From assembly GCA_001939145.1 (NCBI GenBank), contig LSRX01000815.1:64285-128284 (forward strand): a stretch of 64,000 nt of DNA, read 5' to 3'. Every line of letters starts with the position of its first letter. Position 1 is the first letter of the stretch. This document shows, piece by piece, positions 54,133 to 64,000 of this stretch. Both the position numbers and the translations under genes were made by a program. The DNA comes from Symbiodinium microadriaticum (Eukaryota; Sar; Dinophyceae; Suessiales; Symbiodiniaceae). The notes below the pieces were generated by a model. It ran no database searches. It saw nothing but the letters and a program-made list of their open reading frames with translations, and was not told the DNA's origin.

Positions 54133-54133
54133 A
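54070..54133. repeat. (GAT)n microsatellite
   Basis: GATGAT units with a few variants. Confidence 0.9.
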
Positions 54134-54695
54134 ATGACGGATGCTGCTGATGTGCGGTTCTTGTGCCTCTACTCGTTATTCAACTAGTCACGCACACAGT
54201 AAGCTCTCCATTGCTCTTGAAGAGCAATAGAAAGCACCATCCCTGCTCAGTGCGATGCCAAGAAGAATCATTTCGAATCTGCTAGAACAGGAGGTTTACA
54301 CGAAGTTTTCTTGATAGGTTTTGGGCATGGATGCTCTCTTTTCTCCAATGCACTAGACCATGGACGTCATTAGGTTTTGGACATGGATGCTCTCTTTTCC
54401 AAGGATTTGGATGAACATGATGATCAAAATTCGGCAAAAAAACTTTGATTCTGATCGCTAGGTTTTGGGCACGAAAATCGAGACTTCAAAAAACAGCAAA
54501 AAATCAAAAAAATCTGAAGGACAAGTGCTGTAAATGCCAGCATGTTTGGGTGCGAGATTGATGAAAAATTTTCGAAAATGTACAAAAAATACACACGATA
54601 CCAGGAACAGTTGCCACTTGCGAAAACTACGGAAGAAAAGTGCTGTAAATACCAGCATTTCAAGAGGTCTGGGCGTCGCACCGGGGGGGGACTCC

Positions 54696-54697
<2 letters not shown>

Positions 54698-54729
<32 letters not shown>

Positions 54730-54776
54730 CACTACTACTACTACGACGACTACTACTACTGCTACCACTACTACTA
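54698..54776. repeat. (CTA)n microsatellite
   Basis: CTA units with CGA/CCA variants, next to the inverted 22-bp motif. Confidence 0.95.
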
Positions 54777-55097
54777 GCTAGTACTAGTACTGCTCCTTCT
54801 CCTGCTAGTACTTCTCCTGCTGCTACTACTCCTACCGCTACCACTGCCACTACCCCAACCACAAACCTGGCGAGGGAGCTACTTCTACATCTAGGTCTAT
54901 GCATGCAACTGCGACTGCAGCTGGCGCCCCTACTGCTGCTGCGGTTGAAACTTGTATTTCCAGCTCTGCGCTTGCTGTTCTGCAACACGTTTCACGGCCA
55001 AGCAGCGGCAATACCAAGTACGCCCCACCTCCAGACACCTTCTTCTGATAATCGCTGGGTGGTGTCAGTCCGACAACGATGCAAAGTTTGAGCTCAG

Positions 55098-55143
55098 CAC
55101 GGAGAAGCTGGACGATGTCAGGGGCTTGACTGGGACGCAGATT
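55098..55143 (+). CDS. Candidate exon, TEKLDDVRGLTGTQI, module 2
   Basis: GCTCAG acceptor, TEKLDDVRGLTGTQI, GTGGCG donor. Reads as protein; no specific motif. Confidence 0.4.
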
Positions 55144-55707
55144 GTGGCGTCGCAGTAGTAGCAGTAGTGGTAGTAGCAGTCGACAACTTGGGCTCCGAAC
55201 ACCTGCATGCGTGCCACTTGCCAAGGGTTATGGTGGCCGAGTCAGCCCTTGCAAGAGCACGGGTGGTGGCTGCATGGGCAAGAAGCCGAGCTTGTCAACT
55301 CTTTGGTGACTGGGTCTGGAAGCCCGGGTTTCAGACTCAGGGTCATTGCAGTGCAAACCGGAAATCCGATGTTTCCAATATTGGTAGCATCTTCTGGTCG
55401 GGAGGAAGATTCGTGGACAGTGAGATGCGATGTTGCATCTGACAACCTGGTCTATCATCCCTCTGATTTCTTTTCGAACACAGACACGTTTCGACTCATG
55501 AGTGGTTGTCCTCGTTGTCGTGGTTGTCCTCCTGAAAGCTCCCGGCATTCATTCTCCAGTTCCTCCTCGCCATCGCCATCGTGATGATGCTGTTGCAGGA
55601 TAGGGTTTAGCTTAACCCCAAAACAGTCTACCCCTAAACCCTGAACTTTGAACCCCTATTCTCGTAAAAGCCTAAACTAGTCGAAACCCAGCATTCCAGC
55701 TTTTCAG

Positions 55708-55752
55708 GTCTGGATCAACTCTTGCTCCAGGACATGGATGGAAGCCTTACAG
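55708..55752 (+). CDS. Exon, LDQLLLQDMDGSLTG signature, module 2
   Basis: TTTTCAG acceptor and GC donor (GCGGTG). LDQLLLQDMDGSLT(G) carries D-x-D-G-S-L-T-G, the same closing signature as the exon at 13169. Bracketed by CCCTAAA-like (about 55613-55690) and TTTAGGG-like sequence (55770-55832). Confidence 0.8.
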
Positions 55753-55769
55753 GCGGTGGGAGGGCGGGT

Positions 55770-55832
55770 TAGGGGGGTTGTGGGGCGCTTAGGGATTTGA
55801 TTAGGGTCTAGGGGCTTGGGGTTAGGGTGCAG
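55770..55832 (+). repeat. Telomere-like tract, TTTAGGG orientation, degenerate
   Basis: GGTTAGGG and GCTTAGGG units after the DMDGSLTG exon. Confidence 0.65.
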
Positions 55833-56426
55833 GCGGTGCAGCTGTTCGAGTTTAGGGCAGTTTCGGGAGCTTGAGGGTGAGTGCAAGTAGGGCCGCGGAA
55901 TACAGCAATGCATTTGTGGGTCGTCTTCTTCCGCACGAAATATCCCGTCTGCGACTGATGATGCCGAACTGAAATCATTGCCAACAATACCTACGACCGC
56001 AAACCGGTCATATTACTCGGCTTCTCCCATCGGAGCTTTGGGCTTTCCGGTTTGCTTCTTCTTCAGTCCATCTGCGGTCCCTACCGTATTGTCCTAAAGA
56101 TCTTGATTTGTATGGGATCTTGGGTTCAGGATGTCCGAACTGATTTGCTGAATCTCTCTGACATGCTGAATTATTGTGGATTTCTGGGGTGTCTTGACCC
56201 CACTACAATCGGTTCCTGAACTTGACGCGCAAGTTGGAGCAACCGCGCAAGGCTTCTGTTCAAACAGTTCTGCATAGCAGACTACTATTCCTGCAATTCT
56301 AGTCCTGGTCATGCGAGAGCCAGTTAATCGTATAATTTCAAACCGTTCTTGTTTGCCGTCAAGATTATCAGCAGTGTTACACATTGATCAAACTTGATCC
56401 CTTTAGGCCTGCCCACCTGAGCGCAG

Positions 56427-56482
56427 GAATTCCGAATGCCACCAACGCGACCATCCTCCCACTCACGCCACGGACGGAGATC
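56427..56482 (+). CDS. Exon, IPNATNATILPLTPRTEI (C-terminal part)
   Basis: GCGCAG acceptor and GTGTGT donor. Two possible N-glycosylation sites (NAT twice) agree with an extracellular protein. TTTAGGG-like sequence follows (about 56575-56620). Confidence 0.7.
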
Positions 56483-57206
56483 GTGTGTGAACCTCGAAGG
56501 TTTCTTGGGGTCTGGCTCGGATTTTTCGTGTTTTCAGATTGGGCTCGGGGTTTAGTCAGGGTTTGTAGTGCTTAAGATTAGGGTTCAGTATAGTTCAGCT
56601 CAGGGTTTAGCATGTTTGGCTGGGTGTAGGGTTGAGGCTTTGGTGCTTCAGGTTGGGTTTCTTACACGGTCTATTATTTGTGGCTATATGGACTAAAGTG
56701 AACTGTAATGTCGCACTACGGCTTCCCTCGATTCCTGCTCTGAAGGCATGCAATACTTTCAAGGGTGGGGGGTTTGACCCATCTTGCCCTAGGTCGCGAG
56801 CCGGTAGATGCAGCCATGCAGTGCAGGCTCAGGATGAACGCAGATTTGCCAGTGTTGGACGGCTAAGGTGGGCTTCGCAGTGCAATGCCTCACTCGGGGA
56901 CACGTCCATCGGTGCGCAGGCGGGTCCGCCGGACTAGAGAAATCCTCCACCGCAAAACAGGGCAAGTGAGATTGGCGATTCTTCACTATTTTGGACCATG
57001 CGGCGTGAGTAGCTCTTGTATGTTGCATGCCCGTCGTAGCTCCAAGCACCACGGCCTAACCCGCCTCGCTACCACGCCCCTCCGGGACCACAGGCCTGCC
57101 CAAACGTGCTGGTTGACTTGCTCGAGATGACCAACCTCGATAGCGGGGAACCCGGCCTTCTTTGAGGCCGTGAGAGTCTCGGTGTGAGATGTCCGGTAGG
57201 CCTCAG

Positions 57207-57270
57207 GATTTGCGGAAGCTTGCGAGGATCTCCTCGGATGCCGGTGCGATGGGGACCAAGTCCCATCGAG
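57207..57270 (+). CDS. Exon, DLRKLARISSDAGAMGTKSH
   Basis: CCTCAG acceptor and GTACTT donor, phase 0/1. It could be the counterpart of the LRELIVTNLDTG strand in module 1. Confidence 0.6.
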
Positions 57271-57599
57271 GTACTTACCCCTCATTCGTTCGACCGCTCG
57301 CAGTGTGCTACAGCCCTTTCGCCGATTCGCTCAACTCCCAACCTCTCTGCTCCAACAGACCTGATAATTGCCAAGTGTTCAACCCCCTATGGGCCAGGCT
57401 CTACACCAACGTGCACTCACTCTCAAATCTCTGTTCATTCGGCTTTCCACCCGGATTTGCGCAGATTCGAACTCTTCTCGGACCAAGGGGGCGCGAAAGA
57501 CATCAAGTTCGGTCCACTGGCGGGGCCTCCCAGAAGGGCTTCGATTCCAGGCTTTTGAGGATTTGGGATTCATATGGTTGAAGTGCAGGACCATTCCAG

Positions 57600-57674
57600 G
57601 AAGTGATGGCTGCCCGTCAGTGTTACTATATCAGCAAGACAGGCAACAAGGATGCTACGAAGTACGAAGGCAAT
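57600..57674 (+). CDS. Exon, EVMAARQCYYISKTGNKDAT
   Basis: TTCCAG acceptor, EVMAARQCYYISKTGNKDAT and on to EGN, GC donor (GCTTGC). The frame stays open to 57720, so the 3' edge may be later. Confidence 0.65.
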
Positions 57675-57739
57675 GCTTGCCGTATTCCGACAGAAAGATG
57701 CCCCTCTCATGACATGATCCTGCTTCTTTTCACGTTTGA

Positions 57740-57767
57740 TCCCTAAACCCTAAACCCTAAACTCAGT
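57740..57767 (-). repeat. Telomere-like tract, CCCTAAA orientation
   Basis: Three exact units and a partial one, before the exon at 57837. Confidence 0.9.
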
Positions 57768-57836
57768 AAGCAGTACAGTTCAGTACGGCTGACGTCACTC
57801 TCTGGGTAAAGGGGTGGTTTGGCCTTTTGCATCCAG

Positions 57837-57913
57837 GTGCTACGAAGTCTAGCCGGGGAGTTGCAAGTAAGGCAGCCTGCTTTTGCGGATGCCACAGTCT
57901 CCGGATTTGATGG
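57837..57913 (+). CDS. Exon, VLRSLAGELQ(VRQPAFADAT...)
   Basis: ATCCAG acceptor. A classical GTAAGG at 57867 would end the exon after VLRSLAGELQ. Reading on gives VRQPAFADATVSGFDG to a second donor at 57914. CCCTAAA (57740-57767) lies before and TTTAGGG-like sequence after. Confidence 0.55.
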
Positions 57914-58027
57914 GTGCGTGGGGGTGAGAGTGTCCGATTTAGGGATATTTGGGACTTAACCATTAAGCCAGTCTTTTGGAATAAGGCTTCCGGAAAGGTG
58001 GTGTCCGTCTGACAATCGACTTTGAAG

Positions 58028-58058
58028 GTGTTGACCCCCGACGAGGAGGAGGACAACG
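58028..58058 (+). CDS. Candidate exon, VLTPDEEEDNG
   Basis: TTGAAG acceptor and GC donor (GCTTCA), an acidic peptide. Weak. Confidence 0.4.
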
Positions 58059-59991
58059 GCTTCAACAAAGGAGTCCTCAGCAGCCCCAGCCCCAGAACGA
58101 AAACAAAAAAAGAGCAGGAGCTGGGGCCATGGGGGTTTTAAACCCTAAACTGGGTTCCGAGACTCCAAACATCTCCGAACTCTTAAGACGGTCGCCTCGT
58201 TGTGTCGACGATTTCTGGTTGGTCTAGGGGCCCTCAGGGGTCAGGCCCCTGAGTCGGATGCGTCTTGGTTGCATGCCGGAGTGTTCCATCTTCATAAAGC
58301 GCAGCCATCTTCCATCTTCCTAAAGCGCAGCCAAGGGGCTTATGTCTCACTCGAGGTCATGAGAATGGGATTCCTAAACCCTTAAGCCCCCCAACCGCCC
58401 TTACTTTACGGGTTCATGCGTCAGCGGCCTTCATCGGCCCAACGAATCCTTGCGGGGATCTTTACAGTTTTGAAACTGATAATGCATGTCGGTGAATGCT
58501 TGAACCGTGGCCCGTCCGTTGCTTTTTAGAACTTTGCTCCCGTCCTTGATCTATGGACACTGAAAGCTGCTTGGGCGTTGGCAGCGGCCATCAGCGGCCT
58601 AAGCTCTGTCCACCTGAATCCCAAACTGAGGCGTCGGCCCTTTCTATGCCTCCTGCCCCTGTGGCGTGGCGCCTCGAGGGACGAAGCAGCGTGCTGTTGT
58701 GGCCGGATGAGTTCAGACTTTGAATTTTCGAGGTTCGGGCTTCTCCCGCAAGAAGGTTCCGACTACATCGTAGGCTGCGGCATTTCCACAATTCGTTCAG
58801 GCGCAATCAGCATTGTTACAGTATGACGAACAACAGGAATCACAGCAACACTAGGGCTGGCGAAAGTAGCTGCAGCCGCAGGAGTAGTAGCAATAGCCGT
58901 GGCACCAGCAGTCACTGGCACTAGCCCCAGCATGAGCATCGGCACTAGACATTGTCGTCGTCGTACGAAGCAGCCCTTGAGGTGGCATGAGTGGCATGGT
59001 AGCAGGAGGAGGAGCAGCGGCAGACGCAAAGGGAGCAGGAGGAGGAGGAGGCTGGGAGGCAGGATCAGGAGGAGTAGTAGTCGGGGGGCGAGGAGACGGA
59101 GGAGGCGGCTTTCAGCAACCGCCATTGCAAACATATTCGTTCCTTACGACGACAGCAGCCTCCGGAAACATGTTCCGAAGGAGCAGTAGCTACAAAAGAC
59201 AGCAAACATAACAATGTGTTGGTCATCAACCGGTTCAGCTCGAAGCCCCAAATTATTAAAACCATGAACCACAGGCCCGGAACTCGCAGGACGAACACCA
59301 CGGGACAAATGTAAAACAAGCAGAAAGCCTGTGCAAGACTTCATATCATAGACTCCACCCATCATTGATCTTGCCGTTTACCTGCCTGAAGTGTTTCTGC
59401 TACTTTGTTTGAGGTTGGGATTTCTCCTTCTACCACATCTTGATCAAGCCAGTTTCTGCCCCCAGTGCTGGGGCTGTTCAATTTCAGGGTCGTCTTTGAC
59501 GTCGTCGTGGCAACCAAGCCAAGCCAGTTCTGAAGGGGTTTGATCAAGGAGGGCAGCAATGATTCTTGATCCCATTCCTTTCGTTTACAGCCCGTTCGGT
59601 TCTCGGTATGGGGCAGATCGTTAGTACCACCATCGTCGTCATCAGATCATCAGCACGGCCTGAGCTAGCATCATGCCCATGCAATTTGCATTGGCACCGC
59701 CCCGGAGTCTTGGAAGCATTTTCTTATCTTCTGATGTAGATGATGTAACAACGCATCCGAAATATTTCTGTGTTTCAGGAATCGTTTTGGACAACAGTAC
59801 GGCAGAAGATCCGATTCCAGCGCAAATCGAAGTCTCTCGCATCTAGTAGGCTATAGATGCCTGACCCCCTGAATCCCAGATAACAGAAGCGTCATATGTG
59901 CGTATAGATGTTGTGCATCTGTATGAAGCAACATCGCGACTCGTCATCCGACCACTGCACAGCCCCGGGACTTCACCCAGATTCAACCGAG

Positions 59992-60040
59992 GATTCGACC
60001 TACTACATGGAAGTCATGTCTCTGCCCGAGAACTTCAAGT
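59992..60040 (+). CDS. Exon, DSTYYMEVMSLPENFK
   Basis: ACCGAG acceptor and a classical GTGAGC donor, reading DSTYYMEVMSLPENFK. TTTAGGG-like sequence follows (about 60112-60135). Confidence 0.75.
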
Positions 60041-60665
60041 GTGAGCCCGAGCTTTGAGAGAAGGGGTCGCAAGGACTTGTGAAGGCCTCCTTAATCAGTT
60101 AGAGGCTGAAGGTTTATGGTTTAGCGGTTGAGGGTCGGAAGCCCTCATCCGTTAGCCGTGATGATATCCACCCTACCACTGGACTGCCCCCGAAAAATAG
60201 GAGAGAATTGGGCTGTTGCGGGTATTGCACGTCGCAGTTATGGCAGTGGCAATGTTGTAGTGGTACCGCTGCCATAGTGTTGTGCTACTGCTACCGCTGT
60301 TGCCACCACCACAACCGCTGCCATGTGCTAAACGTAAGTAATGCAGCTATGCCATGCTATGCCTGTGTGATCAGTCTGCGCCATTGCCAGCTCAGAAGTA
60401 CGTGAGAACCGCAACATGCCTGCATAGAAACCCTATGAAGCCCCCATATATGTCGCAAGACTTTAAAAATGATGAGAGTCTTCGATGTGTGGAGTTATTC
60501 GGTTGCGAAGGAGATTGCTCAGATATCTATTTCCCTACGCTCTACTTACACCCAGACATTCCTCTCAGCCGTCAAGGGAACGGCACTGTAGTGAATTGCC
60601 TGGTCGCGGCTCAATTACTCCAGCTCTCAAGCTAAAGACACCAACCTAAACCCAACAGCCCGCAG

Positions 60666-60702
60666 CGGAGTCGAAGCTGAGGCTCCGGTATTGGAATCCC
60701 AG
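60666..60702 (+). CDS. Exon, ESKLRLRYWNP
   Basis: CCGCAG acceptor after CCTAAACCC-like sequence, ESKLRLRYWNP, GC donor (GCCGGA). L-R-Y-W/P is compatible with the C-terminal beta sandwich. Confidence 0.6.
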
Positions 60703-60912
60703 GCCGGAGGCTGCGAGGGCCTTGGGGCCCGTGCTGCCATGTTTTGGTCTTTGGTGCAGATGGCGAAACAGGCAAACATCTGAAAGACAAGATGTTTTGA
60801 AGTTCATACTATGTCTGGTAGTAGTGAGGTGCCAAGCATGTCAAACACTAGACAAGTCTTTACTCTTTACGTGTGAGTTCAATCTGACGCCAATAAAACG
60901 ATCGCCGCCCAG

Positions 60913-60963
60913 TCTGTGCTGTTGGAGATCTTCTACCCAGACTCTCGCGGCGTGAACGTCTTC
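60913..60963 (+). CDS. Exon, SVLLEIFYPDSRGVNVF
   Basis: GCCCAG acceptor and GTAGGA donor, 17 codons phase 0/0. 'x-E-I-F-x-P-x-x-x-x-V-x-V-F-V' resembles the late segment of fibrocystin-like proteins. Confidence 0.8.
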
Positions 60964-61406
60964 GTAGGACAGGGATGGGATGTTGCGAAGAAGAGCCCGA
61001 CCGGAAACCCAAATTCGGGGCTAAACCCAAAGCACCTGCTCCCGGCCAGCGGCAAACATAACTCTGCCATCAGGTTCTCGGATCCCTCATGTCCGTAGCA
61101 CTGACGCAGAACACCCCATGGTGCAGTGGGGCATCCCGAACCCCTAAACCTCTAAACCCCAGATCCTGAAGGCCCAGGAAGCAGCCGACCTTATGCGTCC
61201 TCGGATCCCCAGAGCCCACACCGGCCAGGAGGGGGTCCCGCCTCCCCGAGCTCCCCACTACGAAACCCCCGAACTTCCCCACCGGGAAGCCCAGTAATTC
61301 AACTGATCCCATCGCTTTTGGGTGTCGGGGTGTGGGACTTCCAGACGGCCCACAAGTTTTGAACCTTGCACCCCCTCCCCCCCCCTCTCAACCTAAAATC
61401 CTCAAG

Positions 61407-61487
61407 GGACCCGAGCTCGCAGCCCTTGAAGCGCCTCTGCCAAAAGGAGGGTCCAAGAAGCCTGACATGGCCTTGAAGTTGGCTTGG
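61407..61487 (+). CDS. Exon, GPELAALEAPLPKGGSKKPD...
   Basis: CTCAAG acceptor, 27 codons phase 0/0, GC donor (GCCCCC), with TTAGGG sequence after it. Begins GPELAALEAPLPKGGSKKPD and ends MALKLAW. An upstream AG (61421-61422) could be the true acceptor. Confidence 0.55.
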
Positions 61488-61911
61488 GCCCCCGGGGGCT
61501 TAGGGTTGGGGATTCGAGTTCCAGGTTCAATCACTCAGGCATGCGATGTTTTGGACCCGCAGCTGCAACAACCTTTGCAAGGTCTGTGGACGAGGAGGTG
61601 CATGAGAGGGGTTTAGGCCTACTACTCTTAACTTGGAAGGTGCTGGGTGCGGGGTGCTTCAGAGTTTCTGGGTCTTTGTTCTTTTTCGTGCATTCTCGCA
61701 TCAGCCTTGTGCTTTCTTTGCTGTAACTTGGTCTGGGATGTGACAGCTTCGAAGAATTCATCGGCCCAAGAAAGGGGTGCAGGCAAGTAACGGCTGGTTG
61801 GCGACGGTAAGTAGAGCTGCTCCGACATCCGGTGCCTTTTCGAAAACCCTTAGAGAGCTCGCAAGCTGAGGGGCGAAAGCCCACGCTGGAGGATGAGCAG
61901 CACCGGCTTGC

Positions 61912-61998
61912 CTTACAAAGGGGCCTTATAACAGTTATCTATATTATTTTGGGGGGTTTCCTTATTCTAGTTATATAGTAGAATGGGCCCCACTTGAA
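61912..61998. repeat. MITE-like repeat, copy D
   Basis: Begins AAGGGGCCTTATAACAG and ends GAATGGGCCCC, with CTATATTATTTTGGGG in the core. Confidence 0.6.
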
Positions 61999-62095
61999 GG
62001 GAGTGGAGCAAGAAGCGATTAGGTTGTCTTTGGGTATTCTCTCGGAGCTGCCTCGGCTCCCTGTCTTAGATCAGAGACCCCGAGGCTTCACACAG

Positions 62096-62130
62096 GAAGC
62101 CGCCCACGCTAGGGTTGACTCAGAGTACCG
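62096..62130 (+). CDS. Exon, EAAHARVDSEYR
   Basis: CACAG acceptor and GTGTGC donor. EAAHARVDSEY(R) joins in phase to the exon at 62212 across an 81-nt intron made largely of TTTAGGG sequence. Confidence 0.6.
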
Positions 62131-62150
62131 GTGTGCGTGTGGGCACTTTA

Positions 62151-62174
62151 GGGTTTGAGGTTTAGGGTTTAGGG
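62151..62174 (+). repeat. Telomere-like tract, TTTAGGG orientation
   Basis: Fills the short intron after the exon ending at 62130. Confidence 0.85.
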
Positions 62175-62211
62175 ATGCAGGCTTTTGTAGGTCCTCCGAT
62201 CATCCTGCCAG

Positions 62212-62258
62212 GCACGGCGCCCATGTGGTCGATGCTCAAGCACTACGCCCGAAGCCAA
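62212..62258 (+). CDS. Exon, HGAHVVDAQALRPKP
   Basis: TGCCAG acceptor and a classical GTAAAC donor. (R)HGAHVVDAQALRPKP resembles the 'D-P-x-G-x-x-x-x-D-x-x-x-x-x-L' segment near the fibrocystin C-terminus. Confidence 0.65.
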
Positions 62259-62695
62259 GTAAACAGCATTGTTTCCGTGACAGCCATGGCAGGACGACAC
62301 CAATTCTACAATTGCGCGATAGGCCTGAAGAAAGATATTCACGCTAGTTCCATGAAGACACAAAAACAAGCACGCAAAGCTGCTAAGCCTGCTGCCCAAG
62401 AACCATTTTAGTTTGCTGATCCGGTTTGTAAGTTGTGTGTTGAACCCTTGGGGTTTGGCGATGTCGATCCAAAAATGTGGTTGTTGATCCCTTACCCGAA
62501 GCCAGTATTTGGGTTTCCCTGAAGTTTCTTATTCTCGGTGTTTGCGATGATACGGACCCAAAGAGGGACCCACTCGGAACACGCACCCCCAGGTCTTTAC
62601 GTGACCATGCGAGGGTCACCCGAAGGCTTCGCAGTCCTGGCCTTGGCATGCTGCTCACCACCCAGGACTTTAAACCGCAAGCCCTGAACCTTCAA

Positions 62696-62762
62696 CTCTA
62701 AACCCTATAAGCCCTAAACCCTGAACCCTAAACCATAAACCCTAAACCCTGAACCTTCAACT
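62696..62762 (-). repeat. Telomere-like tract, CCCTAAA orientation
   Basis: About eight units, 30 nt before the exon at 62793. Confidence 0.95.
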
Positions 62763-62792
62763 CCCGATCAGACCCTAGGCTCCGAACCCCAG

Positions 62793-62864
62793 GCCCGGAA
62801 GGATCTCGTCATCCGGCGCACACCCACGGTGAAGCTGAAGATGAACATCGAGCCGCCGCCTGAT
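62793..62864 (+). CDS. Exon, ARKDLVIRRTPTVKLKMNIE
   Basis: ACCCCAG acceptor after a strong CCCTAAA tract (62696-62762), 24 codons phase 0/0, GC donor (GCTTTG). Joins in frame to FNGPQFQTNLA. Confidence 0.75.
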
Positions 62865-63329
62865 GCTTTGGGCCTTCTAAGGTATATTCGAGATGCTTGT
62901 GACGGCCCCATAATATGAATTGAAGATGATATTTAAGTGCAAGGTATCTTAAGCATTATGTAGTCTTCGCCTATGCTAGGGTGTGGACTCCTGATGGCCG
63001 AAGCTCCTAAGCCTAAGCGCTCAAGATGGTTGTGGGATACTTCTTCATTGTGGGACCCCCTTCCCCAAGCTGTTTACTTTGGGTGTGTGCAGACTGCCCG
63101 ACACGAAGCTGAAGACTGGCATGGAGTATAGGCATAGGGTTTTCATCTAAGGCAAGGTGCCCACAACACAGCTTGAAACAGTGAAGATATTACATGATTT
63201 GGGCATCCAGTGTTTTTTTGAAAGCACCGGTCATAGTAGTCAAAGTTGTCGGTACGCTTGATTGAGCGCTTCCCGTTCAATTCCAGCGGCATCGCAGACG
63301 CTCTGAGTTCCAGGATCAGTATCGTCGAG

Positions 63330-63387
63330 TTCAATGGGCCACAGTTCCAGACGAACTTGGCTATTCTGCTTGGAATTCCACCCGAGC
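63330..63387 (+). CDS. Exon, FNGPQFQTNLAILLGIPPE(R)
   Basis: GTCGAG acceptor and GTATTT donor. F-x-x-x-L-A-x-L-L-G-I-P-P-E-R-I is a recurring C-terminal segment in PKHD1-like proteins. The last exon seen; the gene runs on past the window. Confidence 0.8.
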
Positions 63388-64000
63388 GTATTTCTGCCCG
63401 GACCCTACAGCTTGGCTGTATGATGCTGGTGTACTCTTAGCATAATATAGCTGTTCAGATCGTTCGGCTCGCATCTTCACACCCCTCTGAGGCAGTATTT
63501 AAGCCTGAAGATCTACTGCGGTGTTGTTGCAAGTGTTCCCCCTGCGAGCTTCTGAGGCTCCCATGGTCACATGAGCAGTGCCCGAATGCTATAGCAACTA
63601 CGAAGCCATGGCATGTATGACTTCTTCGTGACATGACTTTCAGCCCACTTGCCCTGACATGACATTGCTTCCAGACTGTAACTCTTGGACAGGTCGCCAG
63701 TAGCAGAGAACAGAAGCCAGAAGCGCCGGACTCCAATCTCTCGAGGTGGCATCTGTTGCAGCCCGGCGTCGGCTGAAGCCCATGGCCTAGAGAAGTCATT
63801 CCGAGCTTCTCTTGCGGGGAATGTGTAGCAATGGTCGATTGTGCCCGGAGCTGCTGAGCTGTCAAGTTTGAGGTGCCGAGTTGCAGGATGTTACAGGATT
63901 CCGGGTTGAGGGGCTAGAGAGCTTTAAGCCCTCAATCCCTACAGGAACGGCCGAATTAAAGCTTCTTCCAGGCTGGTGCAGACCACTGCGGACGACTCTG

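Larger units (their letters stand above)
52191..55097 (+). other. Intron(s) with trinucleotide repeats
   Basis: Rich in ATC/GAT and CTA repeats. One open segment at about 52917-53010 (YKHKGWVFFEDTHFAYWKSD) looks protein-like and might be an exon, but no boundary or family match supports it. Confidence 0.4.
1..64000 (+). other. Giant intron-rich gene: two-module G8/parallel beta-helix (fibrocystin-L/PKHD1-like) protein, partial at both ends
   Basis: Short + strand coding islands follow, in order, the landmarks of the PKHD1/CEMIP/TMEM2 superfamily: G8 strands, a WTRL...DWxxGEE segment, LLSRN, RYPIHFH, GNVAFDIIGH, PAxFW...NN, GCTKCW and DLDGTLNG. The G8-to-DxDGxLTG order then starts again at 32.8 kb. 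In animals such proteins are large, extracellular or single-pass membrane proteins; some members bind or cut hyaluronan, which cannot be claimed here. Exons are 18-131 nt, bounded by AG acceptors and GT or GC donors, with introns of about 0.1-5 kb. Neither the start nor the stop is in the window. Family assignment is fairly sure; exact exon edges and the assumption of a single transcript are inference. Confidence 0.75.

Noticed and set aside
53609-54988. PolyVal, polyTyr, polyThr and polyLeu frames
   Set aside because: Come from CTA/CGA trinucleotide repeats on both strands.
61171-61290. EAADLMRPRIPRAH... open stretch after CCCTAAA-like sequence
   Set aside because: Pro/Arg-rich, no convincing donor; left out, though a short AQEAADLMRPR exon is possible.
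62182-62258. Reading AFVGPPIILPGTAPMW as the exon frame
   Set aside because: Incompatible with the phase of the exon at 62096; the frame HGAHVVDAQALR starting at 62212 joins in phase and fits the family better.
1-64000. Chromosome end suggested by telomere-like repeats
   Set aside because: Tracts are short, degenerate, in both orientations and spread between exons, so they are interstitial.

Overview
The window reads as dinoflagellate nuclear DNA. The evidence is Arabidopsis-type telomere-like repeats (TTTAGGG/CCCTAAA) scattered through it, many microsatellites, very low coding density, introns that appear to start with GC as often as GT, and a LINE retrotransposon of a kind I associate with dinoflagellates. 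There is no bacterial-style gene packing. No rRNA, tRNA or CRISPR was recognised.

Main reading: almost the whole + strand (about 1-64000, open at both ends) is one giant, finely split gene. It encodes a G8 plus parallel beta-helix protein of the fibrocystin-L / PKHD1 / CEMIP / TMEM2 superfamily. About 70 short exon candidates (about 18-130 nt) come in the order expected for two successive modules. Module 1 runs from about 1 to 17.6 kb: end of a G8 domain, WTRL and DWQAGEE strands, LLSRNVKIQGD, RYPIHFH, GNVAFDIIGH, PAGFW, CTKCW, DLDGTLNG, TNLDTG. A linker follows at about 17.9-30.5 kb. Module 2 runs from about 32.8 to 55.8 kb: a full G8 domain, then diverged counterparts ending in DMDGSLTG. 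C-terminal exons at about 56.4-63.4 kb end in FQTNLAILLGIPPE. Reading phases join exactly across several consecutive exons, most clearly the five G8 exons at 32769-34192, which is strong internal support. Individual boundaries were read by eye and some will be wrong.

The linker intron at about 21.9-29.5 kb holds an antisense LINE of about 7.2 kb. It encodes an APE-type endonuclease, a reverse transcriptase, C2H2/C2HC zinc fingers and a C-terminal ubiquitin-specific-protease-like domain. A separate downstream ORF looks like a 2-oxoglutarate/Fe(II) dioxygenase with a TET/JBP-like HKDxNN motif. Part of the polyprotein lies in a second overlapping frame.

Other content: an unrelated long open exon or nested gene with a ubiquitin-fold/doublecortin-like segment (38614-39441); four copies of a GGGGCC-ended MITE-like repeat; a 3-copy tandem repeat; and telomere-like tracts. 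The tracts tend to read TTTAGGG just after exons and CCCTAAA just before them, so that the two ends of one intron could pair. The longest stretches without recognised exons are 8.8-10.6, 18.0-19.8, 30.5-32.8, 35.9-37.8, 46.5-51.4 and 52.2-55.1 kb.
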